Shown here: positions 8,467-16,618 of the stretch, one piece after another | Layout: the number at the start of each line of letters is the position of its first letter | Position numbering within the stretch: the first letter of the stretch is position 1 | Origin: Brevibacillus parabrevis | GTDB lineage: Bacteria > Bacillota > Bacilli > Brevibacillales > Brevibacillaceae | Length of the DNA: 64,000 nt | Direction of reading: 5' to 3' | Assembly (NCBI RefSeq): GCF_003710905.1 | Contig: NZ_RHHV01000006.1 | Span: forward strand, 434,001 to 498,000 | The notes under the pieces: generated by a model | The model's database searches: none | Told to the model about the DNA's origin: nothing | Seen by the model: the letters and a program-made list of their open reading frames with translations, nothing else | Made by a program: the position numbers and the translations under genes

Positions 8467-8739
8467 CTACTTGATGGAGTCTTTGAGTTGTTTACCTGGT
8501 TTAAACGCAGGTACTTTGCTGGAAGCGATTTCGATCTCTTCACCTGTTTGTGGGTTACGACCTTTACGAGCCGCGCGCTCACGAACTTCGAAGTTACCAA
8601 AGCCGATCAGTTGGACTTTATCACCAGTTTTCAAAGCATCAGCAATTGCATCGAGAACAGCGTCAACTGCTTTAGTTGCATCTTTCTTGGTGAGTTCGGT
8701 GGTTTCAGCCACTTTTGCAATCAATTCTGTTTTGTTCAT
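8467..8739 (-). CDS. hup: DNA-binding protein HU
   Basis: Small histone-like protein that bends and compacts chromosomal DNA as a dimer. The 90-residue sequence is near-identical to B. subtilis HBsu in the DNA-arm region ([26 protein letters not shown]) and ends with [12 protein letters not shown]. The ATG at 8739 is eight nt from GGAGG; the upstream in-frame GTG at 8748 abuts that site and is rejected. It sits between spoIVA and folE, the same order as spoIVA-hbs-mtrA in B. subtilis. The flanking gaps of more than 200 nt and the terminator suggest its own transcription unit. Confidence 0.97.
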   Translation of the reverse strand: MNKTELIAKVAETTELTKKDATKAVDAVLDAIADALKTGDKVQLIGFGNFEVRERAARKGRNPQTGEEIEIASSKVPAFKPGKQLKDSIK

Positions 8740-8904
8740 TTTCTTCACCTCCCCTCAAAGAACACCAAGTCCTAGCTATTATTTTTCTTAACCGAAACGA
8801 AGCGTTTTATACACGATTGGTGGTATTTACCGATCTGACAAGCTTATAGTAATACACCGATTTCTTAAATTCAAGCCCCTCCTGTCGAAATTGAACGAAA
8901 TACA

Positions 8905-8937
8905 AGAAAAAAAGGCATCCCGTCACGCCGGGTGCCC
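8905..8937 (-). terminator. Intrinsic terminator after spoIVA
   Basis: GGCA-CCCG pairs with CGGG-TGCC (one bulged base), followed on the minus strand by seven Ts. It lies about 40 nt past the spoIVA stop. Confidence 0.8.
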
Positions 8938-8976
8938 CCTTTTGGAATCAATTGTCTAGGTCTATTTACCTAGTCC

Positions 8977-10458
8977 TTAAAGTATGATGGCAATCAGACC
9001 GCCGGAGCCTTCGTTGATGATCCGCCCCAATGTTTCTTGCAATTTATACCGCGCATTGTCCGGCATCATCGTAATTTTTGCCTGGATGCCTTCCCGCACA
9101 ATCGAGTGCAGCGATCTGCCGAAAATGTCCGAATTCCAGATCGACAGCGGATCTTTGTCGAAGTCCTGCATCAAGTAACGGACAAGCTCTTCGCTCTGCT
9201 TCTCGGTCCCGATGATCGGAGCAAATTCCGATTCGACATCGACGCGGATCATGTGAATGGATGGCGCAGTCGCTTTCAGTCTGACGCCAAAACGCGGTCC
9301 CTGGCGGATCAGCTCAGGTTCGTCCAAGGTCATTTCATGCAGCGACGGAGCAGCGATTCCGTAGCCCGTACTGCGCACCATATGCAAGGCTTCCGCTACC
9401 TGGTCGTACTCTCGCTTGGCGTGGGCAAATTCCTGCATAATCTTCAGCAAATGGTCCTTGCCGTTGATCTCGACGCCCACGATTTCCATCAGGATGCGAT
9501 CATACAGTTCATCCGGCGCGAACAGGTCGATCTCCGCAATCCCTTGGCCCATGTGCATTCCCGCAAGAGACGCCCGCTCCACGAAGTCATAGTCATTGAA
9601 GAAGCCGACGACGCGGTCCACGTCGCGCAACCGGCGGATATCCTGCACGGTTTCACGTACGGCTTCTTCATAGTTCTGACGGAGCCAGTGGCCGTTCTCC
9701 AGCACCATGACCCAGCTAGGCAGGTTCACGTTTACTTCATGCACAGGGAACTCGAACAGCACTTCACGCATCAAGAGGAGGATTTCCTGTTCTGTCATGT
9801 GATCGACAGACAAGGCCACTACTGGCACGTCGTACTTTTCCTGAAGCTGCAAACGCAGGTTTTGCGCCTCGTCAGAGCGTGGACGCGTCGAGTTCACCAC
9901 GATGACGAACGGTTTGCCCACTTCCTTCAGTTCATTGACGACCCGCTCCTCCGCGTCAATGTATCCTACACGCGGAATTTCCGCGATGCTGCCATCTGTC
10001 GTAACAACGATTCCGATAGTCGAATGCTCCTGGATGACTTTACGCGTTCCGACTTCAGCTGCTTCCTCGAATGGCACTGGCTCCTCATACCACGGAGTGT
10101 TCACCATTCGTGGACCGTTGTCATCCTCGAAGCCTTTTGCCCCCTGAACCGTATAACCTACGCAGTCAACGAGGCGGACATTGATGCTGAGTCCTTCTGT
10201 CACATGTACGTTTACGGCTTGATTCGGAACAAACTTCGGCTCTGTCGTCATGATTGTTCGGCCAGAAGCACTCTGCGGCAGTTCATCTGTCGCTCTGATC
10301 CGCTCTGCTTCCGATTGGATATTCGGGATGACGACCTGCTCCATAAACCGCTTGATAAAGGTCGACTTTCCCGTACGAACCGGGCCTACTACCCCGAGGT
10401 AGATGTCTCCGCCCGTCCGTTCGGCAATGTCTTTAAAGATGTCGACTCGTTCCACCAT
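8977..10458 (-). CDS. spoIVA: Stage IV sporulation protein A, coat-basement ATPase
   Basis: SpoIVA is made in the mother cell, hydrolyses ATP and polymerises on the forespore surface to form the coat base layer. The 493-residue protein begins like B. subtilis SpoIVA and carries the Walker A segment GVVGPVRTGKST at residues 22-33. RLVDCVGYTVQGAKG is the expected switch region, and the conserved C terminus ends NEGSGGLIAIIL. The ATG at 10458 follows AAGGAGG. It is flanked by hup and the YphF-like gene exactly as in B. subtilis. Expression is expected from a sigma-E promoter in the 10459-10635 gap; I could not fix one confidently. Confidence 0.98.
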   Translation of the reverse strand: MVERVDIFKDIAERTGGDIYLGVVGPVRTGKSTFIKRFMEQVVIPNIQSEAERIRATDELPQSASGRTIMTTEPKFVPNQAVNVHVTEGLSINVRLVDCVGYTVQGAKGFEDDNGPRMVNTPWYEEPVPFEEAAEVGTRKVIQEHSTIGIVVTTDGSIAEIPRVGYIDAEERVVNELKEVGKPFVIVVNSTRPRSDEAQNLRLQLQEKYDVPVVALSVDHMTEQEILLLMREVLFEFPVHEVNVNLPSWVMVLENGHWLRQNYEEAVRETVQDIRRLRDVDRVVGFFNDYDFVERASLAGMHMGQGIAEIDLFAPDELYDRILMEIVGVEINGKDHLLKIMQEFAHAKREYDQVAEALHMVRSTGYGIAAPSLHEMTLDEPELIRQGPRFGVRLKATAPSIHMIRVDVESEFAPIIGTEKQSEELVRYLMQDFDKDPLSIWNSDIFGRSLHSIVREGIQAKITMMPDNARYKLQETLGRIINEGSGGLIAIIL

Positions 10459-10597
10459 CGATGACCTCCTTCTATTTGTCTATTTTTACACTATGACCGA
10501 TTTTCCGAATTATCCCTGACCGTCAGTATTTTCGTAGGGAATCTCGTACTAGTTTCGTGGACAGTACAAGTATATGTGCGACTGGACCAACTAGAAC

Positions 10598-10628
10598 AAA
10601 AAAACAACTCCGATCAGAGTTGTTTTTT
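10598..10628 (-). terminator. Intrinsic terminator after the YphF-like gene
   Basis: Arms AACAACTC and GAGTTGTT, six-base loop, then seven Ts on the minus strand; it ends 8 nt after the stop region of 10636-11364. Confidence 0.85.
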
Positions 10629-10635
10629 GTGTTCG

Positions 10636-11364
10636 CTATTTGATTTGCAGCAGCCTCGGCTCACCGTCTACCAACTCGTACGGGAACGATTTGGCGGGAA
10701 CAAACATCGATACGCGCGACAGGACGTATCTCGGGTCTGTGTTTGGCGTGACAGTCGCTTTGTTCTCGCGCAGCATCGTCGCAATATCTGCCGCGTAGTC
10801 AATTCCTACTTGCCCATCCGCATTCATGACCAGCGGCAGCAAATAATTGCCCATGGTCGATGGCACTTGCCACGCCTTCACACCGATCTCCGTATGGTCG
10901 ATCGAGTAGTAGCCGTTGCCGAGGTCGGCTTGCACCGGCAGCTTGTTAAAATAGCCGCGATAGCGGTCTACAGCCGTCTGTACATCGGCAACCGTGCTGA
11001 CAGCCCCTAGATGGATGAGCTTGACGGTTGGCTTCGTCTCCACGTCAATCAGGATGTATTTGTACAGCCCGCCCTTTTCAAAGGCGTTTCCAGGCACATC
11101 CGGGATGTACTTGGGAATCATTTTGCGAAAATCAATCTCGTATTTCTCAAAAATGGGAGTGTCCAGCGGTTTCGTCACAATCGGGAGCACAGCGGTATCT
11201 TTTTTGAACTCGTCGATACCTTTTTGCGCCGCCTCCAGAAAAAATGAGCTGGGCACCTGATTTTCCGCCTTCCGCTCGTTCGGATACAAACATCCGGACA
11301 ACAAAACAGAAAGCATGCACAAGCTGATCGTCAGCTTGAAAGTTTTACGCCATGATTGCCACAT
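10636..11364 (-). CDS. YphF-like sporulation-region lipoprotein
   Basis: A 242-residue predicted lipoprotein. The N terminus has basic residues, a hydrophobic segment and the lipobox LLSGC with the lipidated cysteine near residue 25. The mature domain is unclassified. Its place next to spoIVA and its length match B. subtilis yphF, whose function is not well known. Start: the ATG at 11364 with GAGGTG ten nt upstream gives a clean signal peptide; the ORF's longer version (11418) adds 18 residues before it and is unlikely. The two ferredoxin genes lie upstream on the same strand, 22 nt away. Confidence 0.85.
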   Translation of the reverse strand: MWQSWRKTFKLTISLCMLSVLLSGCLYPNERKAENQVPSSFFLEAAQKGIDEFKKDTAVLPIVTKPLDTPIFEKYEIDFRKMIPKYIPDVPGNAFEKGGLYKYILIDVETKPTVKLIHLGAVSTVADVQTAVDRYRGYFNKLPVQADLGNGYYSIDHTEIGVKAWQVPSTMGNYLLPLVMNADGQVGIDYAADIATMLRENKATVTPNTDPRYVLSRVSMFVPAKSFPYELVDGEPRLLQIK

Positions 11365-11386
11365 CTTATGTATACACCTCAAACCC

Positions 11387-11728
11387 TCATTCTTCGTTTT
11401 CCAAGCGCTGTCGCTCAAGTGCCGCAGCCACCACCGATTTTAACCGGCTCTCCGGGATTCGGACCGTGCAGTCGTTCTCTGTCGCCTTGGCCTGACAAGC
11501 CAGGCGCACCCCCTGCCGCAAGTCCTGCTCCGGCATTTTGCGCAGCTCCAGCACGGTAGGAGGAGCAAGTTCTCCGCTCTCCACAATGACACGGCACATC
11601 AGACAGGAGGCGTGGCCTCCACACCTTTGCGGGATCACGATCCGGGCATTGCCAGCAACACTGACAAGCGATTGGCCCGCCCTCGCTTTCACGCTTTTAC
11701 CGCCGGGAAGAAAAGTCACCTTCCCCAT
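11387..11728 (-). CDS. 2Fe-2S ferredoxin (first of tandem pair)
   Basis: A 113-residue electron carrier of the plant/adrenodoxin fold. The iron ligands appear as CGGHASCLMC (spacing C-x5-C-x2-C) with the fourth cysteine in the LACQAKA segment. The C terminus is a charged tail absent from minimal ferredoxins. The ATG at 11728 follows AAAGGAG. It is 15 nt after another 2Fe-2S ferredoxin gene, so the two are likely co-transcribed. B. subtilis has no ferredoxin pair between yphF and yphE, so this is a lineage-specific insertion. The partner reductase or acceptor is not evident. Confidence 0.88.
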   Translation of the reverse strand: MGKVTFLPGGKSVKARAGQSLVSVAGNARIVIPQRCGGHASCLMCRVIVESGELAPPTVLELRKMPEQDLRQGVRLACQAKATENDCTVRIPESRLKSVVAAALERQRLENEE

Positions 11729-11743
11729 GTCGTCACTCCTTTT

Positions 11744-12040
11744 TCAATACGGGCGATGGGCCAGCTTCACCGTTCCTTGCCCGACGATCTTGATTTGGCA
11801 GCCAAGTCTGAACCCTTCGGCCCGCTCTGCTTTGCGCAGGCGCAGCTTTTCCTCGCTCGTGATCTCGCTCAGGTACTCCGCGCCTTCTACCACTTGCGTG
11901 CGGCACTGAGCGCACACGCCTCTCTGGCAAGCATGCCCCCACGGAACTTTATGTTTTTTGGCAATCGCAACGATCGTCTCATTCAACTCCACAGGCACTT
12001 CATACGTTCCTGAGCGAGTGATCAGTGTTACCTGAGACAT
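11744..12040 (-). CDS. 2Fe-2S ferredoxin (second of tandem pair)
   Basis: A 98-residue 2Fe-2S ferredoxin. Ligands are CQRGVCAQC (C-x4-C-x2-C) and the fourth cysteine in FRLGCQIKI. It differs enough from its neighbour (different cysteine spacing, different loops) to be an old paralogue rather than a recent copy. The ATG at 12040 is preceded by GGGGAGGA. It sits between the YphE-like gene and the other ferredoxin on the same strand, with gaps of about 15 nt on either side. Confidence 0.88.
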   Translation of the reverse strand: MSQVTLITRSGTYEVPVELNETIVAIAKKHKVPWGHACQRGVCAQCRTQVVEGAEYLSEITSEEKLRLRKAERAEGFRLGCQIKIVGQGTVKLAHRPY

Positions 12041-12054
12041 CCCCTATCCTCCCC

Positions 12055-12243
12055 TTACACAAAAATCACGATCAAAATCATGACAAATACCGCGATTAAC
12101 ATCAGGAAAGCGCAAGTCTTCACGAGAAATCTGACAAGCGCATTCGTCATTTTTCTGGCAAAGATCATCAACAAATTGCAGACGAACATCAGGCCGATGG
12201 CCAGTAGTGAAATGTTCATCTTCGTCATAGGATCGATATACAT
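12055..12243 (-). CDS. YphE-like small membrane protein (DUF2768 type)
   Basis: A 62-residue protein made almost wholly of two hydrophobic helices (residues about 10-28 and 38-60) with a basic linker containing RKMTNALVRF. Size, two-helix plan and position between the yphF and gpsA regions match B. subtilis YphE; function unknown. The start is uncertain: ATG codons at 12243, 12228 and 12219 are in frame, and only a weak AAAGGA lies 13 nt before the first. Confidence 0.72.
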   Translation of the reverse strand: MYIDPMTKMNISLLAIGLMFVCNLLMIFARKMTNALVRFLVKTCAFLMLIAVFVMILIVIFV

Positions 12244-12372
12244 CTGGCTTGCAGCATCCTTTGCATTTTTTGCTTCATTATACCATACTTCCCAGCTCTC
12301 GTCTGACCTTGTGAACCTCTATCTGGACGTTCGCATAGACTATTCTGATGAATCCGCCCATGGGAGGGATGA

Positions 12373-12903
12373 ATGTTGAGCAACAAAGTAAATGGTCGAA
12401 AATGGCGAAACCCGTACGCTCCCATACCGAGCAAAAAATTGAGCGACCAAGTGGCCGACGTCTCATTAGCCATTACCCCGAAAAAAATCTTGCCAGCCGT
12501 GGACCTTAGATCCTCCGTCTCAAAAATGCGCAACAACATCAAAGGGATCAGCACCACGATTCGCCAGGTGGAAGAAACGATGGATACGCTGTACGGTGCC
12601 ATGGAAATCATCGAGAACTTGGGCAAACGTACGGCTGAACCGGAAGTTGCTGCCGAAAAACCTGTCTCGACCAAGCGCAAAGGAAACGCGGAATCAGCGA
12701 GAGACAATGCAAAGGGCAGAGAAACAGCGAAAGCAGTGGAAACACCCCATGAATCGAGCGCAGCCTCAGGCTCTGGCTCAGGAAACCCGCTCGGCAACAT
12801 TGACATCGGGCAAATTCTCGGCCTGCTGCAATCTCCATTGGTGCAAAACCTGTTGACCCAGACGGTGAGCGGCTCAAGCAAGCAAAGAAAAAAAGAGGGA
12901 TGA
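12373..12903 (+). CDS. Orphan basic, low-complexity protein on the opposite strand
   Basis: Not recognised. The 176-residue protein is on the plus strand within a long minus-strand run. The N-terminal 75 residues look structured (KWRNPYAPIPSK, then a possible coiled coil ending VEETMDTLYGAMEIIENLG). Residues about 80-135 are low-complexity and rich in Ala, Glu, Lys, Ser and Gly. The C-terminal part NIDIGQILGLLQSPLVQNLL is hydrophobic, then basic to the end. GGGAGGGATGA precedes the ATG and an intrinsic terminator overlaps the stop, so it is a complete transcription unit. Location in a sporulation region hints at a spore role but proves nothing. Confidence 0.78.
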   Translation: MLSNKVNGRKWRNPYAPIPSKKLSDQVADVSLAITPKKILPAVDLRSSVSKMRNNIKGISTTIRQVEETMDTLYGAMEIIENLGKRTAEPEVAAEKPVSTKRKGNAESARDNAKGRETAKAVETPHESSAASGSGSGNPLGNIDIGQILGLLQSPLVQNLLTQTVSGSSKQRKKEG

Positions 12904-12918
12904 GATCCCTCTTTTTTT
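12888..12918 (+). terminator. Intrinsic terminator overlapping the stop of the orphan gene
   Basis: Arms AAAGAGGGA and TCCCTCTTT around the TGAGA loop that contains the stop codon, followed by Ts. Confidence 0.85.
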
Positions 12919-13023
12919 CTTGGTATCTGTAGGTCAGCCATGTCCCTGTAGAGCCATGATTGTTCCTAATTTTACTGTATGATGCTTTTGACAGCAGGTA
13001 ACGGGCATAATCGCCCATTTCTC

Positions 13024-13293
13024 TCACTTTAGCAGCTTGGACAAGGATGACATGTCATTCAAATTGATTTCCTTGTTGCGGAACATCTCGATGATCTTGT
13101 CTTCCTTTTCCGGATTGAGCTGTTTGCCGCTCATGGTCGCGAGCGTCTGCAAAATTTGCCGAAGCTTTGCTTCATCCTCAAAGTCGCTGCGCTTCATCTG
13201 ACTCGCAAGCGACCGCAATTTGCCCTCGTCGACCTTCTCGCTGCCTTTTCCCTGCAAACGCTCCAAAAAACGCTTGGAAAGATTGTTATTCAT
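13024..13293 (-). CDS. spoVIF: Stage VI sporulation protein F family
   Basis: An 89-residue protein with the SpoVIF-type C-terminal segment (LNPEKEDKIIEMFRNKEI, then LNDMSSLSKLL). In B. subtilis SpoVIF is a mother-cell protein needed for proper coat assembly by supporting GerE. The N-terminal half is charged and helical. The ATG at 13293 follows GGAGGAG. It is placed beside gpsA near spoIVA; the B. subtilis gene lies elsewhere, so identity rests on the sequence pattern alone, recalled from memory. Confidence 0.75.
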   Translation of the reverse strand: MNNNLSKRFLERLQGKGSEKVDEGKLRSLASQMKRSDFEDEAKLRQILQTLATMSGKQLNPEKEDKIIEMFRNKEINLNDMSSLSKLLK

Positions 13294-13360
13294 CTGCGCT
13301 CTCCTCCTGCATCTGGGCTTTCACCCTATCGTATGTGCAGGAGCCTAAATGTGTGAAACG

Positions 13361-14395
13361 CTACGCTTGCGTCTCATCCGGATTCAGATAGCCCATTTCA
13401 AACGTCTTTCCTCTGCCCATCAGTTCCTCTACCCCTTGGCGCGGTTCTTTGCCTTCGAACAAGATGCCGTACAGAACGGACGTGATCGGCATTTCAACCT
13501 GCTCCCGCTGTGCGAGCGCGTGTGCCGCATGTGTCGTACGCACCCCTTCGACAACCATGCCCATCTGCGCCAAGACGTCATCGAGCTTTTTGCCTTGTCC
13601 GAGCATGTAGCCTGCGCGCCAGTTGCGGCTATGGCGGCTCGTGCACGTCACGATCAAATCACCGACCCCAGCCAGCCCGGAGAAAGTAAGCGGCATAGCG
13701 CCAAGCTTGATGCCGAGGCGACTGATTTCCGCCAGGCCACGCGTCAAAAGCGCCGCTTTCGCGTTGTCGCCAAACCCCAGCCCATCTGACATGCCCGCTC
13801 CGAGTGCGATGATGTTTTTCAACGCCCCGGCGATTTCCGCTCCGATCAAGTCCGGGTTGGTGTACACCCGGAAATTGGCGTTCATCAAAAGATCTTGCGC
13901 ACGCAGCATGCTGTCCTCCGACTCGGACGCAACCACGACTGTAGTAGGCTGCCTGCGGACTACCTCTTCTGCATGGCTCGGCCCGGACAAGACGGCAAGC
14001 CGTCCAGATATTTCGCGAGGCACCTCTTCCATGATGACCTCAGACATCCGTTTCAGACTTTCCAGCTCAAAGCCTTTTGTGGCATGGATCAAAAGTGTGT
14101 CGCTATATAAAAACGGTGCCAACTGCCTGCAAATTTGCCGCATGGCGTGCGAAGGCACTGCCAAGAGAACAATCGGTTTGCCGGAAACAGCCGCTTCCAG
14201 ATCCGTTGTCGCCACGATGCTTTCGGCGAGCTTCACTTCAGGCAAATATTTGGCATTGGTGTGCTTTGTGTTCACTTCGTCAGCCAGTTTGGAATCGCGC
14301 ACCCACAGCCGAACCTGGTGGCCGTTTTCAGCCAACACAGAAGCGAGAGCTGTCCCCCAACTACCTGCACCGACTACTGTAACCTCTTTTCTCAA
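13361..14395 (-). CDS. gpsA: NAD(P)-dependent glycerol-3-phosphate dehydrogenase
   Basis: Reduces dihydroxyacetone phosphate to sn-glycerol-3-phosphate for phospholipid synthesis. The N-terminal dinucleotide motif VVGAGSWGTALA is followed by LAVPSHAMR, the substrate segment GAEIAGALKNIIALGAG, and DLIVTCTSRHSRN. Start: the TTG at 14395 lies five to six nt after GGAGGGGG and gives the family N terminus; an ATG at 14410 would place that strong site inside the coding region. The product is about 344 residues. It lies just downstream of plsY, which uses its product, and der, matching the conserved Bacillales order. Confidence 0.95.
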   Translation of the reverse strand: MRKEVTVVGAGSWGTALASVLAENGHQVRLWVRDSKLADEVNTKHTNAKYLPEVKLAESIVATTDLEAAVSGKPIVLLAVPSHAMRQICRQLAPFLYSDTLLIHATKGFELESLKRMSEVIMEEVPREISGRLAVLSGPSHAEEVVRRQPTTVVVASESEDSMLRAQDLLMNANFRVYTNPDLIGAEIAGALKNIIALGAGMSDGLGFGDNAKAALLTRGLAEISRLGIKLGAMPLTFSGLAGVGDLIVTCTSRHSRNWRAGYMLGQGKKLDDVLAQMGMVVEGVRTTHAAHALAQREQVEMPITSVLYGILFEGKEPRQGVEELMGRGKTFEMGYLNPDETQA

Positions 14396-14447
14396 TAGAT
14401 CCCCCTCCATCCTTCGTTCTGCGAGAACGATTCAGACCCATTCAGAT

Positions 14448-15050
14448 CTATCCCAGCTTGCGATTGGACTTGTCTCCCAGCTTCCGTTCCGTACCTGCTA
14501 TAAGATTTTGGATATTGTTATAATGGCGAACATACGCAAACACCGCGATTACCAAACTTGTCCAAACAAAGGAAATCGGTTTATCCAGCAGGTACAAAGA
14601 AATAGGAATCACCGTAACGAGGACAAGCGATCCAAGGGAGACGTAACGGGTAATGGCAATAACCAGCACAGCCAGTACCGCTGCAATCAAAAAGGCGAGG
14701 GGAGAGAAGCCGAGCACCACGCCGAGCGTAGTTGCAACGCCCTTTCCCCCGCGAAATCCAAAATAGATAGGCCAATTGTGCCCCGCGATGACAAACAAGC
14801 CCGCTACTGCATAGGCAGCGGCATCACCTGTCATGAGGTGTGTTATTCCCATCGCCGCCAACCCTTTTAGTGCGTCAAGGATCAGTACGGCAATACCCGG
14901 ACCTTTCCCCAGCACGCGAAGCGTATTCGTCGCCCCTGCGTTCCCGCTGCCATGTGAGCGAATATCAATTCCTGCAACTTTTTTGGCAATAAGATAGCTG
15001 AAGCTAATTGAGCCGATCAAATAGCTGAGCACCCAGGCTAATAACACCAT
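14448..15050 (-). CDS. plsY: Acyl-phosphate:glycerol-3-phosphate acyltransferase
   Basis: Membrane enzyme that acylates glycerol-3-phosphate with acyl-phosphate from PlsX. The 200-residue protein has several membrane helices and the three family motifs: SHGSGNAGATNTLR, GHNWPIYFGFRGGKGVATTLG and YVRHYNNIQNLIAGTE. ATG 15050 follows GGGAGAGG. It is between der and gpsA, coupling lipid precursor synthesis to its use; in B. subtilis plsY is located elsewhere, so this pairing is a variation. The short gaps suggest one operon with gpsA. Confidence 0.96.
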   Translation of the reverse strand: MVLLAWVLSYLIGSISFSYLIAKKVAGIDIRSHGSGNAGATNTLRVLGKGPGIAVLILDALKGLAAMGITHLMTGDAAAYAVAGLFVIAGHNWPIYFGFRGGKGVATTLGVVLGFSPLAFLIAAVLAVLVIAITRYVSLGSLVLVTVIPISLYLLDKPISFVWTSLVIAVFAYVRHYNNIQNLIAGTERKLGDKSNRKLG

Positions 15051-15065
15051 GGCGGTTTCCTCTCC

Positions 15066-16379
15066 CTACGTTTTTTTCCGCGTCCATATCCGAACAGGAG
15101 TACCTTCAAAGACAAATGCTTCGCGGATTTTGTTCTCTATGTAGCGCTCATAGGAAAAATGCATAAGCTCCGGATCATTCACAAACAGGATGAATGTTGG
15201 AGGCTTGACTGTCGCTTGCGTCGCGTAGTTGATTTTCAGACGCTTGCCTCGGTCAGATGGCGGCGGCGTGCGGATCGTTGCATCCGTAACGATATCGTTG
15301 AGGACGGAGGTCGGAATGCGCATCGAGTGTGCTTGCGCTACCTCGTTTACTTTTGGAAGGATCGTGTGAACACGCTGCTTGGATTTGGCTGATACATACA
15401 TGATTGGCGCGTAATCGAGGTATTTGAACTCTTCGCGGATCAGCTCGGTAAAGCGCTGCATCGTTTTGTCGTCTTTTTCAATGGCATCCCACTTGTTGAC
15501 GATGATGATCACGCCGCGACCAGCTTCATGGGCATAACCGGCGATTTTTTTGTCTTGCTCGATGATGCCTTCTTCCCCGTTGATGACAACGAGAACGACA
15601 TCACTGTCCTCGATGGAACGCATGGCGCGCATGACGCTGTATTTTTCCGTCGTCTCGTACACTTTCCCGCGCTTACGCATACCCGCCGTGTCAACGAGAA
15701 CGTAGCTTTGACCTTCCCGTTCAAACGGAGTATCGATCGCATCGCGTGTTGTACCTGCGACATCACTGACAATGACGCGCTCTTCGCCCAAAATGGCGTT
15801 GGTCAAGGAAGACTTCCCTACATTCGGGCGTCCGATGATCGACACGCGGATGACGTCTTCTTTTCGCTCTTCGTCGTCTTCCGCCGGGAAAAAGCGAACC
15901 ACTTCCTCCAGCATGTCGCCCAAGCCGAGGCCATGGCTGCCGGAAACCGGGAACGGCTCACCCAAGCCAAGCGAGTAAAAGTCGTAAATATCGGCACGCA
16001 TGTCCGGGTTGTCCGCTTTGTTTACAGCCAGAACAACTGGCTTACCCGTACGGTTCAGCATGCGAGCCAGCTCAAGGTCAGCGTCCGTTACGCCTGTTCG
16101 GCTGTCGGTAATCATGATGATGACGTTGGCCTCATCAATCGCCAGCTCAGCCTGATAGCGCATTTGCGTGAGAATTTCATCGGTCTCGCCAAACTCAATC
16201 CCGCCCGTATCAATGACGTGGAAAGTATGAGTTAACCATTCTCCTTTGCCGTACAGGCGGTCACGGGTTACTCCCGGCATATCCTCCACGATCGCGATGC
16301 GCTCGCCGACCAGTCTGTTAAATATCGTGGACTTCCCCACGTTGGGTCTCCCCACAATGGCTACCACAGGTAATCCCAT
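15066..16379 (-). CDS. der: Ribosome-assembly GTPase Der (EngA)
   Basis: Essential GTPase with two tandem G domains that acts in late 50S subunit maturation. The first G domain starts [19 protein letters not shown] and the second has [18 protein letters not shown] near residue 180; each has its DTAG/DTGG and NKWD/NKAD elements. A C-terminal KH-like domain ends IRIWTRKKT. Length is 437 residues. Start is set at ATG 16379 by homology ([10 protein letters not shown]); upstream TTG codons at 16391 and 16388 are possible, as the purine-rich site GAGAGAG is rather far from the ATG. Confidence 0.96.
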   Translation of the reverse strand: MGLPVVAIVGRPNVGKSTIFNRLVGERIAIVEDMPGVTRDRLYGKGEWLTHTFHVIDTGGIEFGETDEILTQMRYQAELAIDEANVIIMITDSRTGVTDADLELARMLNRTGKPVVLAVNKADNPDMRADIYDFYSLGLGEPFPVSGSHGLGLGDMLEEVVRFFPAEDDEERKEDVIRVSIIGRPNVGKSSLTNAILGEERVIVSDVAGTTRDAIDTPFEREGQSYVLVDTAGMRKRGKVYETTEKYSVMRAMRSIEDSDVVLVVINGEEGIIEQDKKIAGYAHEAGRGVIIIVNKWDAIEKDDKTMQRFTELIREEFKYLDYAPIMYVSAKSKQRVHTILPKVNEVAQAHSMRIPTSVLNDIVTDATIRTPPPSDRGKRLKINYATQATVKPPTFILFVNDPELMHFSYERYIENKIREAFVFEGTPVRIWTRKKT

Positions 16380-16432
16380 AATCAACAACACTCTCTCTCA
16401 TTTACGTTTTGACTAGCTAATCATACCATACA

Positions 16433-16615
16433 CTACTTGTGACGAACAATGATAAGGGTATCCTTGCTCACCTCATGCACCATGGCGTCCAGAATCTTTT
16501 CCAGCGTAAAGGCTGTTTGCTGCATGCTCTCGTGCGTAGACTCGATGAAAATGGGCGCTCCGCCCGCGATTCTCTCCTTGTTCACGGTAATCACGGCCAA
16601 AATGGTCCCGGTCAT
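16433..16615 (-). CDS. Small capping subunit paired with the YIEGIA protein
   Basis: A 60-residue protein beginning MTGTILAVITVNKERIAGG and ending in DTLIIVRHK, with conserved F/E rich middle. Small proteins in this position are annotated in public genomes as the capping complex subunit for YIEGIA proteins (remembered name). AAGGAG sits inside the end of the upstream YIEGIA gene and the start is only 3 nt after its stop, so translation is probably coupled. It lies between YIEGIA and der. Confidence 0.8.
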   Translation of the reverse strand: MTGTILAVITVNKERIAGGAPIFIESTHESMQQTAFTLEKILDAMVHEVSKDTLIIVRHK

Positions 16616-16618
16616 GGT

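Noticed and set aside
9037-10464. 475-codon plus-strand open frame
   Set aside because: Antisense to spoIVA, with histidine- and phenylalanine-rich composition typical of a shadow frame.
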